DNA from: Alopecurus myosuroides
Taxonomy: Eukaryota; Streptophyta; Magnoliopsida; Poales; Poaceae
DNA: 64,000 nucleotides
Direction: 5' to 3'
Assembly: GCA_028641055.1 (NCBI GenBank)
Contig: CM054058.1
Span: 496,761,919-496,825,918 of the forward strand
In this document: piece after piece, positions 1-11,616 of the stretch
How the letters are laid out: every line of letters begins with the position of its first letter
How positions within the stretch are numbered: position 1 is the first letter of the stretch
Notes under the pieces: model-generated
The model's input: only the letters and a program-made list of their open reading frames with translations
Databases searched by the model: none
What the model was told of the DNA's origin: nothing
Made by a program: the position numbers and the translations under genes

Positions 1-524
1 TTGGTTGACCTGTCAGTTTTAGCAGGAAATAAAGATAAAAAAGAAAAAGGCTAAAAGGCCTAGTTAAAATAAACGGGGAAGGCCCCTGAACCATCTTTCG
101 TGAACTCCTCGTACGCATCTAACGCGCCCTGATTGGGGGCACCAAAACCAACCCATGGTTTGGTCCCCTGTCGCACTGCACCATATAAGGACAGGGGAGG
201 CCGGCAGCGATGAGTTCACCGAGTGGGTCATCTGCAAAACTTTCTCCCCGATATCCCAAAACCCTACCGATCTAGGGAGGCCAGCAACGACGGGAAGATC
301 AAACTACACCCCTCCCGTGCCAGGGCAGTGCCGCTAGAGACCGGAAGAGATCAGGACTTTCCCCAAACCCACTATTGATCAAGCCTGCATCGAGGAGGCT
401 AAGATGGCTACAAGTGATGGATCCTGTAACCCTCTAAACCCCCTTTGTTTGATCCCTTTTGTGTTCTAGATTGGCTGTCACCTTTGATCTAGATTGGTTC
501 TAGATAGAATTTTTTTTCCTAACA
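1..524 (+). mobile_element. 3' part of an unidentified LTR (left end outside window)
   Basis: The stretch ends in CTAACA and is followed at once by a sequence resembling the initiator-tRNA-Met primer site, which is the usual arrangement at the end of a 5' LTR. It has no coding potential beyond a 60-codon frame (155-337) that I regard as chance. The family was not recognised. The left LTR border lies outside the window, so length and TSD cannot be checked. Confidence 0.5.
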
Positions 525-538
525 TTGGTATCAGATGG
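525..538 (+). other. primer-binding site, initiator tRNA-Met type
   Basis: TTGGTATCAGATGG lies directly after the LTR end. The expected complement of plant initiator tRNA-Met is TGGTATCAGAGC, so the first ten bases match and the rest has diverged. Confidence 0.55.
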
Positions 539-1195
539 CAAATTGATAGCACTAGAACCCTAATGTGGATCTGTTGATCAAGTTTTGGTTAACTCATGTT
601 TTAAGTCTCGGGTCAGTGCCTAATTGCTCCCTAAACATGCACTGTTCATGATAATTGATCAATTTTAATTAATAAATTATGATCACTTTGATGTTTTTGT
701 TAATTAATTTGATCTACTCTTGTTCCTGTTTGAGCAATTAAAAGGAGGGGAGTACGAATTCAAGAAAATACGCAACGATTCCCTCCTGCTAGGAAGAACC
801 CTAACCCTAGATTGTTTTTTCCCTAACCCGGATTAACCCTAGCCCCAAAATTAGAACACAAGGGGATGGGGAATGGGCTCTCACTGTGCTGGTGCCGAGA
901 CGCTGCCTACTCCTCAACAGAGAGTGCGAGCGGTAGGAAGCATCTCGAGCGCGGAATGGAAGAAGGGGACGCCGGGCTCCATGCCGGTCGCCGCCATCGT
1001 CACCGTGAATGACGCCGGACCGTCGCCTCGAGAGCGGAATAGAAGTAGGGAGAGCGGCGGCCCCCGTTCCCTCCAACAGAGAGAACGCGCGAATGACGCG
1101 CTTGCGTGTATGTAGACGTTGTCGGGCCTTCGAGCTTGCCGCCGTCGTAGCGCGAACGTCGCGCTCTGTGCGTAATGGATGGACGCGCGTTGATG
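539..1195. other. unclassified internal or flanking sequence
   Basis: The first ~300 bases are AT-rich and non-coding. About 870-1195 is GC-rich with overlapping short frames on both strands (for example 873-1115 and 1009-1266 plus, 807-1208 minus), none recognisable. At about 1196 the sequence switches abruptly to the 3' non-coding region of element B, so this is a truncation or insertion junction. It could be the start of the internal region of the LTR element at 1-524, or a captured gene fragment. I cannot tell which. Confidence 0.35.
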
Positions 1196-2587
1196 GCGAC
1201 AAAAACATTATTAATCAAAGCAGAAATGATATTACAAGTCATAAACTAAATAATCATAGAAGCTAGAGGTGACTTGTTTGTAGTCATAACATGGTGTAAA
1301 TATGCGCCAAGTCAACCAAATAAAGCATTCAAACGAGAATACCACAATATTATACTTCGATGTGATAAAAACAGCTCATGATTTCTTTTAATGACACATT
1401 AAGCACTCTTAGATATTTGATACAAGTCATGCTACATCAATAACTACTAAGCATAGAATTAAAATAATATATAACATGACATGTTAAATTCTAAGCCACG
1501 GTCTAAACAGGTTTCACTTGCACCGTTATAAGTGTAAAATATTTTATTGATTTCCAACATCAATAAATTTATTTCAACAAAAACTCTCCAAATGTTTTAT
1601 TAATGAAACAAGAGAGTACTAGTCTACAAGAACTAACAAATTTGAATAAGAGATGCATGAAAAACATGAGCTAAAAGGATTGCAGTAGCTAGATGATAAA
1701 TGAAGAATACGAGTATTCATATGAAAAGGCGGAGTGTGTCTCTCTCCCACACAACAATTCTATGACCCAACCAATTTTATTACAGAAAATAAAAACAAAC
1801 AGGCGCTCCAAGTAAAGTACATATGATGTGACCGAATAAAAATATAGTTTCACTAGAAGTGGCCTTATAAGTTGCTGATGAAGAAGGGGATGCCTTGGGA
1901 ATCCCCAAGCTTAGACGCTTGAGTCTTCTTGGAATCTGCTGGGATGATCCACAGGGGAATCCCCAAGCTTAGGCTTTTCACTCTTCTTGATCATATTATA
2001 TTATCTTCTTCTCTTGACCCTTGAAAACTTCCTTCACACCAAACTTGAAGTAATTCTCATTAGAGAGTTAGTGGATAATCAACAACTCACATGTTCTCCA
2101 TGGGCACAAGAATTACCAAGACTTTATAAACATTAGCTACAACCACTTATGTTTTGTGGAGAAAATAAATCCACTCAACATATTAAAAGAGAGAATGCAA
2201 AGTTAAAGGCAGAATCTGTCAAATCCAGAACAGTCTGTAAAGAAGAATTTTTTCTAGCTACTTACGTTGCTCAGATCAGAAAACTCCGAACTAAGAAATG
2301 TTGTGTACATATCTAAGGATCACACACAAAAACTTTCAGGATGTTTCGATTTTTTTGGAATTTATGGCGAATTAAACGGTGGACAGGAAAAAATCTGTTC
2401 CTGTGCAGAAATCCAAATCTAGCATCAACTTTTCACTAGAGACTTTACTTGGCACAACAATTAGAAAAAAAAAAAGATATAAAGGAGTTGTTACAGAAGT
2501 AAACAACACCTTGACTCAAATAAAACAAAAGAAAAATTTCAGAAATAAATCATGGGTTATCTCCCAAGAGTGCTTTTTTAATTCCTT
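1196..2587 (-). other. 3' non-coding region of element B
   Basis: This region is AT-rich and non-coding. It is recognisable because about 1270-2470 aligns with about 9515-10750 in element A. It holds two copies of a purine-rich motif, on the minus strand AAGCTTGGGGATTCCC, near 1895-1915 and 1955-1970. These resemble the PPT-proximal motif AAGCTTGGAGATGC found next to the A LTR at 8287. The upstream copy forms an imperfect inverted repeat around 1889-1908. Confidence 0.7.
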
Positions 2588-4021
2588 TTAGCTAGGCATA
2601 GAAAGTAAGAAGATGCTCACATAAGAAATATAAATTAAGCAAAAGAGAGCATCAAGAATCAAGTATAAAACAAATTTAAGCCTAACCCACTTCCTATGCA
2701 TAAGAATATTGTAGAGAAATAAATTAAATAAGCTCAAACTAGAAATCATGTGAAGGTGGAACAAGCGAAATTTCAAAACTTTCAACAAAAAGAGAGGTGT
2801 TTTAGTAACATGAAAATTCCTACAACCATATTTTCCTCTCTCATAATAATTTTTAGTAGCATCATGAATAAACTCAACAACATAATTATCACATAAAGCA
2901 TGTTTGTCATGCTCTAAAAGCACACAGTTCATATCAAGCTCGAAAATAGTGGGATCAAAATTAAAAATAAAGATCTCTTCTTTCTCACTTTTAGCAATAG
3001 CAAAACAAGTTGGCTGGTCACTCTTAAGAGGTATGGGGAATATTATAGCAATCCTATTTTCAGTAGTATTATAATTTATAACATCAAGTAACATAGGACC
3101 ATCATCTAGAGCATTATCATATAAATTTTCTGAACAAACTTCCTCATTATCATGCATATCAATAGTTGGAATAAATAGAGGATTATCATAGCATTTATCA
3201 AAGTAGCATGGATTATCATAAATAACAATAGCAATATATTTCTCACAAGTTTCATTTATAGTAGTATCAAGGTCACAAGTATAGCAAGTATCAATTTCAT
3301 CAAAAAGGGATATTTTGAAAGGATCAATAGAATCATCACAATTATCAATATAACACTCATCCTCCTTTGGTAAGCATGGAGGGCAATCAAATAAGGTATG
3401 AGTTAAAGATTTACTATCATTGGGAGGTAGACATGGGTAGCTACTCCATTCTTCATCCTCTTGATTATCACTCTTCTCCTCTTCTTCATCCAGTGAGCTT
3501 CCAGATTCAGCAATTTCTTCTTCCATAGGCTCCTGCAAGGCATTAATCTCTTCCTTTGGTGGAGAGAATCTAGAAAGAAATATAAGAATATAGCCATTTT
3601 CTTCCTTGTAATTATCAAAGCAAAATTCAAGTATATCATAAATCTCATATTTATAAGGTGCATCATCAATATTTTCAAGCAAATAAGCAATTTCGAATGC
3701 ACCCTTCCAAGCAATAAATTTTTCAATTTGTTCCACGTCATAAAAGTCATAATTTCCCTTAACATAAGAAGATATGGTAACATTATCATTATACTCACAT
3801 TGAAAAGGGAGGTGTTTATAACTCCTACAACAACACGGTTTATCAAAGCAATAAGTAACATTATAAGTAGAGCATAAGATTTTAGCATAGTTATTCACTT
3901 TATTAATTTGTTCTTGTAAGTGTATCCCTTTTTGTGACAAGCGGTGTTCCTTATAATATTTTTGTTGTTCTTCCGTGGGCCCACCTTGCCAATAAGATCT
4001 AGTTTCAAATAAATCAACCAT
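2588..4021 (-). CDS. acidic 477-aa protein of a pol-less Athila-like retrotransposon
   Basis: This is the only long frame in element B and it has no stops over 477 codons. The start at 4021 is the first ATG after the PBS, about 90 bases downstream on the minus strand, which is the normal position for gag. The protein does not look like a classical gag: no CCHC knuckle and no protease motif. About residues 165-195 are a Glu/Ser/Asp-rich stretch (DEEEEK, DNQEDEEW). The middle is rich in Asp, Asn and Cys (CYIDNCDD, CYTCDLD, CYFDKCYDN). The last ~60 residues are strongly hydrophobic and could be one or two membrane spans. Similar acidic ORFs occur in pol-less Triticeae elements; I know of no proven function. 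An env-like role or a packaging protein are possibilities only. Confidence 0.65.
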   Translation of the reverse strand: MVDLFETRSYWQGGPTEEQQKYYKEHRLSQKGIHLQEQINKVNNYAKILCSTYNVTYCFDKPCCCRSYKHLPFQCEYNDNVTISSYVKGNYDFYDVEQIEKFIAWKGAFEIAYLLENIDDAPYKYEIYDILEFCFDNYKEENGYILIFLSRFSPPKEEINALQEPMEEEIAESGSSLDEEEEKSDNQEDEEWSSYPCLPPNDSKSLTHTLFDCPPCLPKEDECYIDNCDDSIDPFKISLFDEIDTCYTCDLDTTINETCEKYIAIVIYDNPCYFDKCYDNPLFIPTIDMHDNEEVCSENLYDNALDDGPMLLDVINYNTTENRIAIIFPIPLKSDQPTCFAIAKSEKEEIFIFNFDPTIFELDMNCVLLEHDKHALCDNYVVEFIHDATKNYYERGKYGCRNFHVTKTPLFLLKVLKFRLFHLHMISSLSLFNLFLYNILMHRKWVRLKFVLYLILDALFCLIYISYVSIFLLSMPS

Positions 4022-4109
4022 TGATAAAAATCATGATATAGCAAGTAAAAAAGCAAGACAATAACAAAGAGATTGGAGGTGAGAGACTCCCCTTGCAGAA
4101 ATCCTCTTC

Positions 4110-4128
4110 CTCCCCGGCAATGGCGCCA
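4110..4128 (-). other. primer-binding site of element B
   Basis: On the minus strand it begins TGGCGCCATTGCCGGGG, a few bases after the LTR end. This is the PBS class seen in element A (TGGCGCCGTTGCCGGGG), with one base changed. Confidence 0.8.
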
Positions 4129-4139
4129 GAAAAATAGCT

Positions 4140-5662
4140 TGATGGTGTGTAGACACACATTCGTTGGGAGACCCCAAGAGAAAGGTATGAAGAATTCACT
4201 TCTGAAGGTTGTTGACATCTGATGTTGGCAGGGTGCACTACCAAGCTCAGCAGCAACGTGGAATCTGCACACAACACAACAGAGATAGTTTGCCCCCAAC
4301 AAATCAGTGAGGTTGCCAATTTCACCGGTTTTGCTGAACAGAAAGGATTAGACGTATAGTGTGGAAAATGGTACTTGTTTGCATTGAATGAAAGGAAAAC
4401 AGTGTGTGCAGTAAAAAGAACAATGCTTGCAGTAGGTTGTATTATCAATGTAAAAGAACGGACCAAGGTCCACAATTCACTAGTGGTGTCTCTACAAAAC
4501 AGATAAATAACATGTTGGGTAAACAAATTACAGCTGGCCAATTGACAAAATAGAGGTTGCACCGTAGTGCATATACATGACATAATGATTACTATGAGAT
4601 TCATTTGGGCATTACAACATGATACATAGACCGTAATCCAACTGCATCTATGACTAATAATCCACCCTCGGTAGGTCATCCGAGCAAACTTTGGGTATTA
4701 AGTTGCAAGCAACAGATTATTGCATTAAGTAAAGTGCGTAATGTAAACAAGAGAATTATCCTTAGACAAAGCATTGTTGTTTTATCCCTAGTGGCAACAA
4801 CACCTCCACAATCTTAGAAGTTATTGTCACTCTCCTAGATTACTGGAGGCATGACCCCACTATCGAGTATAAATAATCCCTCTTGGAGTTACAAACATCA
4901 ACTTGGCCAGAGCATCTACTAATAACGGAGAGCATGCAAGATCACAAATAACATATAAAAGATAGATCTATAATCAACTTTACATAGCATTCAATATTCA
5001 TCGGATCCAAGCAAACACAACATTTAGCATTACAATCAGATGAACTTGATCATTTTAGGCAACTCACAAGATCTAAACATGATGGCACAAAAGGAGAACA
5101 AAACCATCTAGCTACTGCTATGGACCTGTAGTCCAAGGATGAACTACTCATGCATCACTTCGGAGGCAGGCATGGAGATGAAGAGCCTTCCGGTGATGAT
5201 TTCCCCTCCCAGCAGGGTGCCGGGAAGAGCAACAGAACCCTCCCGAACTAGGGTTGACGACGGCAGCGGCTACATAACTTTTTGTGGATGGAGACTCTGG
5301 TGTTTAGGGTTTTCTAGAGGAAGACTTTAAATAGGCGAAAGGGCGATGTCGGTGGGCACCCAAGAGGCCCACACCACCTGGTGGCACGGCCAGGGGGCGC
5401 CACCCTATGGTGTGCCACCTCGGTTACGTGACAAAAAAATAGGACCTGGGTTTTTGTTTCGTCCAATTCCGAGAAATATTTCCAGAATAACTTTTCTAAA
5501 ACAGAAAACAGCAGAAAACAGGAACTGTCACTGTGGCATCTTGTCAGTAGGTTAGTCCCAGGAAATGCATAAAAATGATATAAAGTGTATAAAAAACATG
5601 TAGCAATAGGCATAATATCAACATGGAACATCATAAATTGTAGATACGTTGGAGACGTTTCA
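4140..5662 (-). repeat. 5' LTR of element B (1523 bp)
   Basis: On the minus strand it runs from TGAAACGTCTCC at 5662 to CATCA at 4140, next to the PBS. It is clearly homologous along its length to the A LTRs, for example in the segment around GAGACACCACTAGTGAA and in the block describing the transcript start with CTATTTAAAG near 5330. All short frames inside it are shadows. Confidence 0.8.
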
Positions 5663-6164
5663 GCATGTGGACTGGGTTGGTTGAATCCCCAAACAAGACC
5701 CACCATTTCGCCATGGGCAACGGTTGGGCCTTCTGAAGAAATTGTTGACTGGATCTCCCACGTCCTCGTCACCGGTGGCGGAAGGATCACCGAGGGATGC
5801 AGCTGATGCGCTGGTAGCTCAATCACCTCGCTGATACCACCCGCTCGCCTTCCCGGAGGCAGCCCGCATCCACCACCGACTCCTTCTCTTTGAAGAGCAC
5901 CAACCGATCAACTACGTGACAAAGAATCAACGTCCCGGCTTGTGGTGGATCCAATGCCGATGCCGGCAGGATCGTGGATATGAACATCACTGCCCATCGC
6001 TCGATCGACTCCGGCGAAAACATCGCCGCCACCGTCACGAGTATCTAGGGTTATTAGACCGCTGGAGTATATGATACTTCAACGGGCTGGAACTTATAGA
6101 GCTTAATCTCAGGTGTGCAGCATCTGCTTCTCGTCATAATAGTATTGTTATACGTTCATGATTT
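5663..6164. other. unclassified sequence between elements
   Basis: This stretch is moderately GC-rich and not similar to any other part of the window that I could see. A 71-codon minus frame (5823-6038) is open but not recognisable. It may be a gene fragment or decayed transposon; I cannot assign it. Confidence 0.3.
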
Positions 6165-6470
6165 TTCAATTGTCCCGTTGTAATTTTTTCACCCAACATG
6201 TTTCTTTTCTTTGGAGAGACACCACTAGTGAACCTATGACCCCCGGTCCTATTTACCTCATATTACAAACCTTCTTCTAAGAACTTTAATCATTTTTTCC
6301 TTGATGTCCTGTTATTTAATTTAATTGTTTTCCAAGACTATATACATTTAATTCTCCTGTTATTAGCAAGACCGGAAGATTGACAAGAGAGAGTTTGTGT
6401 TTGTGTGTAGGTTCCACACTTCCGTCAACTACATGTCAACACTTTTTCTGGCGCCGTTGATTAAGAAACC
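6165..6470 (+). mobile_element. plus-strand relic LTR end plus PBS, Athila-like
   Basis: About 6165-6250 resembles, in plus orientation, the 3' half of the A/B LTRs (GAGACACCACTAGTGAACC and neighbours). At 6449-6460 there is a TGGCGCCGTTGA primer-site remnant preceded by CAACA plus a short spacer. Element A is in the opposite orientation, so this is a separate, older copy. The upstream LTR half is not recognisable. Confidence 0.55.
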
Positions 6471-6705
6471 TTCTTCATGATTATGAAGTCCTACTGGTTT
6501 GATAACTCTGCTTCTTTACTAGGGGAAAACTTACTCTAGACAACATCATACCTTCCGCTTGGGGTCTCCCAGCGAGCGTGTGATCACGTCCTCATCATAG
6601 TGGCACAACTTTGAATTCAATCATGGGAAACCATTTAGCATGCGCGTTTTCAGTTCCATATTTTTTTTCTAGTACTAGATCTCTTATGCATTTTTCTATC
6701 TCTAC
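6471..6705 (+). other. remnant internal sequence of the relic element
   Basis: Non-coding, AT-rich. It contains a short segment near 6555-6580 (TTGGGGTCTCCCAGCG) that again resembles an Athila-like LTR end. It directly precedes the left TSD of element A, so A inserted into this relic. Confidence 0.35.
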
Positions 6706-6710
6706 TCCTC

Positions 6711-8286
6711 TGATGTTTGCGTTGGGATACCCCAAGAGGAGGGTGTGATGAGCACAGCGGTAGGAATTTTCCCCTTAGTTAAGAACCAGTGTTATCAATC
6801 CAGTACGAGAAAGAGGACCTTCGGAAGTTTGATGCCACTGACGGTGGTGCTGGCTCTTCACTGGTGTCAGCAACAACGTGGAACATGCACACAACACAAC
6901 CAAAATACTTTGCCCCAACGGCACAGAGAGGTTGTCAATCTCACCGGTCTTGCTGAAAACAAAGATTAGACATATATTGTGGAAAACAGTTGTATGCTTG
7001 CAGAAAGTGGAGAGAGCAGGAAATTGTTGTGGTTTGTTTAACAGTGTGGAAAATGGACCGGGGTTCATAGGTTCACTAGTGGTGTCTCTCCATAAAAATA
7101 ACATGATGGGTGAACAAATTACAGCTGGGAAATTGACAAATAAATGTTGCACCGTAGTGCACATTATAACATAATGATTACTATGATATTTAGTGCGGGC
7201 ATTACAACAAGATACATAGACCGACATCCATCTGCATCTATGACTAATAATTCATCCTCAGGTTATCATCCGAACCCCCTTAGGTATTAAGTTGCAAGCA
7301 ACAGATAATTGCATTAAACAAAGTGTGTAATATAAGCAATGATTATACACGCGAGTACTCTCACCGTTGTTTTCTCCCTAATGGCAACAGCACATCCTCC
7401 CCTTCACATTTCTGTCACTCGAGCAAGGCAACAAGGAGGCATAAACCCACTATCAAGCATAAATACTCCCTCTTGGAGTCACTAGCAACTACTTGGCCAG
7501 AGCAACCATTAGCAACGGAAAGCATGCAAGATCACAAATAGCATATGCAATAAAGACTATAATCAACTTGGCATAAGTTCAATATTCATCGAATCTCAGC
7601 AAACACAGCATATAGAATTACATAAGATCAATCTCGATCATGATAGGCAACTCACGAGATCTAAACATGGAGGCATATGAGGAGGAGAAAACCATCTAGC
7701 TACTGCTATGGACCCGTAGTCCCGGGACGAACTACTCACGCATCACTCCGGAGGCAGGCATGGTGATGTAGAAGCCTCCGGTGATGTTTTCCTCTACGGC
7801 AGGGTGCCGGAAAACAGCTCCAGAATCCTCCTGATCTAGGGTTGACGGTGACGGCGACTGCGGAACTTTTTTGGGGATTTTGACCAGGTACTTAGTGTTT
7901 TCCATCCGGGGCATAAATAGGCGAAAGGGCAAAGGCGGTGGAGCTCCAGGGGCCCCACACCCATAGCTGGCGCGGCCAGGGGGACCCACGCCAGCCTATG
8001 GTGTGGCCCCCTGTTGCACCTCTTCGACTCCTCTTCGGTCTTATGGATGCTCCCGGGGAAAATAGGACTTTCGGGCTTCGAATTTTCCAATTCCGAGAAT
8101 ATTTCCAGAACAACTTTCTTGAAACTAAAAAGAGCAGAAAACAGGGAACTGGCTTTATGGCATCTTGTCAATAGGTTAGTCCGGAAAATCGATAAAAAAT
8201 TACATAAAGAAGGGATAAAATATGTAGCAATTGGCATAATATCATCATGGAACATTAGAAATTAGGGATACATTTATGACGTATCA
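6711..8286 (-). repeat. 3' LTR of element A (1576 bp)
   Basis: On the minus strand it starts TGATACGTCATAAATG at 8286 and ends GCATCA-type sequence at 6711. It aligns with 62049-63614. In a ~270 bp sample at the inner end I counted roughly 25 mismatches, so the pair is old. The outer flank is the TSD TCCTC. Confidence 0.9.
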
Positions 8287-10750
8287 AGCATCTCCAAGCT
8301 TAGGTCCTACTCTTCCTCGAGTAGGTAAACGATAAAACAATAATTTCTGAGGTGACATGCTACTAACATAAACTTGAGCAATCTAATGTAAAAGCATATG
8401 CACGCTGAGATCATAAAAAATTAAACACAGGCATGATAAATAAAACTTTAATAATAAAGCATAGCAATTACTTTGCATCACGAAGAGTAACTCAAATAAA
8501 GGATCATGAATAATAATGCAAAAAAATGTAAACGTTTGTTTCAGGTATAGAGAAAGCATGGCAAAGTGATATTTTGATAGTCCTTAAGAGTGGGGCAAAA
8601 CATAAATGCCAGGACACTTTCAAAGTTCAAGAGGAAGACTAGAACAAATGATATCACATCATGAAGTAATTATTGATGTTCATGGGAAAAATGCACATAG
8701 AACTCATAATGGAAAAAATGCTCTCTCAACTGTGCATAAAGTTAGAGGATGGAGACTCAACATAAAAGTAAAATAAAGGCCCTTCGCAGAGGGAAGCAGG
8801 GATCACTCATGTGCTAGAGCTTTTTATTTTATAAATAAGAGGTATTAAAAGTTTGACATTTGTGGAGGAATGTCTATATTTTAGGAGGGGTGTATGCTAG
8901 TGTCAACGAATGGTAAACAGACAATACAGTACGTCACAAGCCAACTGGATTCACAAGAGAGGCTCCCATGGTGAAGGACGCAACTGGTGTAGAAGGTCAT
9001 CCCCCTTTCTCTTTTGTTTACACAATTATGCTTTGACTGATATGATCAGGGGAAAAATAGTGAAGAGAATTTTTTTGTATTAATTGGGGCTGGGCAGCCT
9101 GCCGCCAGCTCTTCTATCGTTTGGATAAGCGGATGAAGCCACTAGTCCAGGGTGTGAAATCCAATCAACAAGTGAGATAAAGATTCTCTATTGACGTCCT
9201 CATGAGCAAAAACAAGAACACAAAGCATGAATAATTTTGAAGGTTTTAAAGGTAACACAAGAGCAATTTACTTGGAATGGCGGTTAAATACCACATGTAG
9301 GTAGGTATGGTGTACACAATGGGAAAAACTTTGGTTTAAGGGAGTTTGGATTCACGAGTAGAGCTCATACTTAGTACAGGTGGAGGCTAGCAAAAGACTG
9401 CGAGCGACAAATCAAGAGAGCATAAAAGCCATAATCATGCATAGCGACATAAACATCATTAATTAAAACATAAGAAATATCACAAGTTCAAAAACTAAGT
9501 GGTCATGGAGGCTATTCGTGACTGGTTTGTAGTCATAAACATGGTGTGAGCATGCGCCAAATCAACCAAATAAAACATTCAAAAGAGAATACCATATATT
9601 GATGTTTTACTATGACAAGAACAACTCATGAATCTTTCAAAACATATTAAACGCTCTCAGATATTTAAGGCTATTCATGATACTCAATAACCACAAGTCT
9701 TTAAAACTAAAATAACATTTAGCATGTCATGAAAAAGTTCTAGCCACAGTCGATACAAGCTTCTACTAGTACTGTTATAAATTATACTTCAAGTAGCAAT
9801 TTTCTTTCTCGCAACAAGCACCATACAAAACATGCTTTAACAAAAATACTCTGTATGATACAGCAAGCAAACATAAGAGTACTCAAATAATACTACTAAA
9901 ACTAACAGCTGCATGCAAATCAGGAGCTAAATAAATGCAGCAGCCAAACAGAGACTAAGAATACAACGTATTCTCATGAAAAAGCGGAGCGTGTCACCCT
10001 CCAATAAGAGAATGCTGGGGTCCAACCAAGCTTATTATGAAAGTAAAAAAAACTGAAAACAAACTGAAAGCAAAAGAAAAAGCAAATTGAAAACAAAAAT
10101 AAAAGACGCTCCAAGTAAAGCACATAAGATGCGACCGAATAAAAATATAGTTTCACTAGAAGTGACCTGATAATTCGTTGATGAAGAAGGGGATGCCTTG
10201 GGCATCCCCAAGCTTAGACGCTTGAGTCTTCTTGGAATTTGCTGGGATGTACCACCGGGGCATCCCCAAGCTTATATTTTTCACTCTTCTTGATCACATC
10301 ATATCATCCTCTTCTCTTGACCCTTGAAAACTTCCTTCACATCAAAATTCTCACAATCTTCATTAGCAACGTTAGTGCAATCGAAATAATAAACTCACAT
10401 GTTTCAGTTTCAACACAAGACTAGCAATCAAAAACACATTAGTTGTTGTCACAACTTCTTTTAAAACTCTTTTTCTCAAAAGAACACCAAAAGAAAGAGA
10501 TTAAGATGCACATGCAATAATTGGCAGAAATCTGTCAAAATAGAACAGCAGGGAGAAATCGATTTTTTTCAAAAATCTTATGTTGCTCAAATCAAAAAGT
10601 GGTAAACTAAGAAAATTTGCGTATATAACTCAGTATTAAGCAAAAAAAAATCTCAGGTCATTTTGAGTTTTCTGTGATTTTTAACGGAACTAACAGTGGA
10701 CAGCAGAAATCCGAAATATAGTGTCAACTTTCCACTAGAGGCTTTACTTG
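8287..10750 (-). other. 3' non-coding region of element A
   Basis: No coding frame. Immediately inside the LTR the minus strand reads AAGCTTGGAGATGC, the likely polypurine-tract region. Near 10190-10215 and 10255-10272 are two more copies of AAGCTTGGGGATGC, the first inside an inverted repeat (GGATGCC...GGCATCC). About 9490-10750 aligns with element B 1196-2470. The right end is the ACTTG target duplicated by element C. Confidence 0.75.
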
Positions 10751-11616
10751 TGTCGGGGGGTTACCCCCGAGTAGGGTAAAGGCAAGTGGTAAAAGCAGCT
10801 AACAGAAGAGAGGTTTGGTCGAGTAGCCGACTACCCGGTACCCGCTACCCGGCAGACTGCTACTCGGTCTCACCTCAAGATGACCAGAAGGAGACATCAA
10901 TCAAGCTCTGTCCTTTCGAGTAGAGGAGTTGGCCCGAGTACAATTGGCGGGAACCTACTCGGGCCAGAAAGTCAAAGGAGCCGTTCTGACACAGGATCCC
11001 GCGTATCCTGGGTCCGTACTTGGCAGCATTCGAACTACTGTTCATCTGGGACCGGCCTGCCTGACAGTGACAGCATGGAAGCAGGTCGTGGCAGGATAAG
11101 GGGGGCCTACTCTGTGCTTAGGTACAGTGATACCAGTCTGTCCCCTAGTTTTGCCCAACGACTTTCCAGATGAAGCCAAGGTTAGGAACCAAAGCTGTCA
11201 GCGGGAACCCGGAAGAAGGACGATGTGCGCACTATGTCGACACTTGTCCATGTTTGGACGTATCCGGCTCGGCACCATGTATATAAGGTGCCCCGCCGCC
11301 TCCTGCGTGAGGCATCGCGTACTGGAAACCCTAAGTTCTTGACCTAGTTCTTCATCTAGAGGAGAGTGGCTACTCGGTAGCTAGAACCTTGTACTGTGGC
11401 TACTCGGAGAGATACCAAAATACACAAAGAAAGGCAGGAGTAGGGGTTTTACCTCCTCACGAGGGCCCTGAACCTGGGTAGATCGTGTTGTTTGCAGTGT
11501 TTACTTTGTACCTCACGCGGCTACTCGTCGCGTGATCCCTCCCCGAGCACCTCCAGCGTCCTTCGTCCCCACATCTTTAGCCATCCCATGGCATCTGCCG
11601 TGACACCACCACGACA
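10751..11616 (+). repeat. 5' LTR of element C (866 bp)
   Basis: It starts TGTCGGGGGG and ends CCACGACA, with the PBS two bases later. It differs from the 3' LTR at three bases: a T/C near 11086, a C/G near 11270 and a G/A near 11600. TACTCGG/TACCCGG motifs recur throughout it. Confidence 0.95.
11280..11286 (+). promoter_or_regulatory. LTR TATA box of element C (5' LTR)
   Basis: TATATAA followed by GG sits about 340 bp before the LTR end. This predicts a transcript start near 11310 and an R-U5 leader of about 300 bases. The same box is at 25487-25493 in the 3' LTR, where it could drive read-out into element A. Confidence 0.7.

Larger units (their letters stand above)
1196..5662 (-). mobile_element. 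Element B: pol-less Athila-like LTR retrotransposon, 3' truncated
   Basis: Read on the minus strand the order is LTR (5662-4140), TGGCGCC-type PBS, one ORF (4021-2588) and long non-coding 3' sequence that breaks off at about 1196. The 3' LTR is missing, so no TSD can be tested; the base run next to the intact LTR is GCATG. The 3' non-coding part aligns with 9490-10750 of element A. No protease, reverse transcriptase or integrase is present, so the element must have depended on proteins from another element. The layout resembles the Sabrina/WHAM-type Triticeae elements, but the family name is not certain. Confidence 0.8.

Noticed and set aside
4014..4679. 221-codon minus frame in the B LTR
   Set aside because: Crosses the LTR, the PBS and the leader; equivalent frames are not kept in the A LTRs.
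5755..5790. GGCGGAAGGATCACCG resembling the 18S rRNA 3' end
   Set aside because: The match is limited to about ten bases and the flanks have no rRNA or ITS similarity.
10880..11342. ORFs of 97 and 71 codons repeated identically at 25087-25549
   Set aside because: They lie inside the two C LTRs and are identical because the LTRs are. No codon evidence for a protein.
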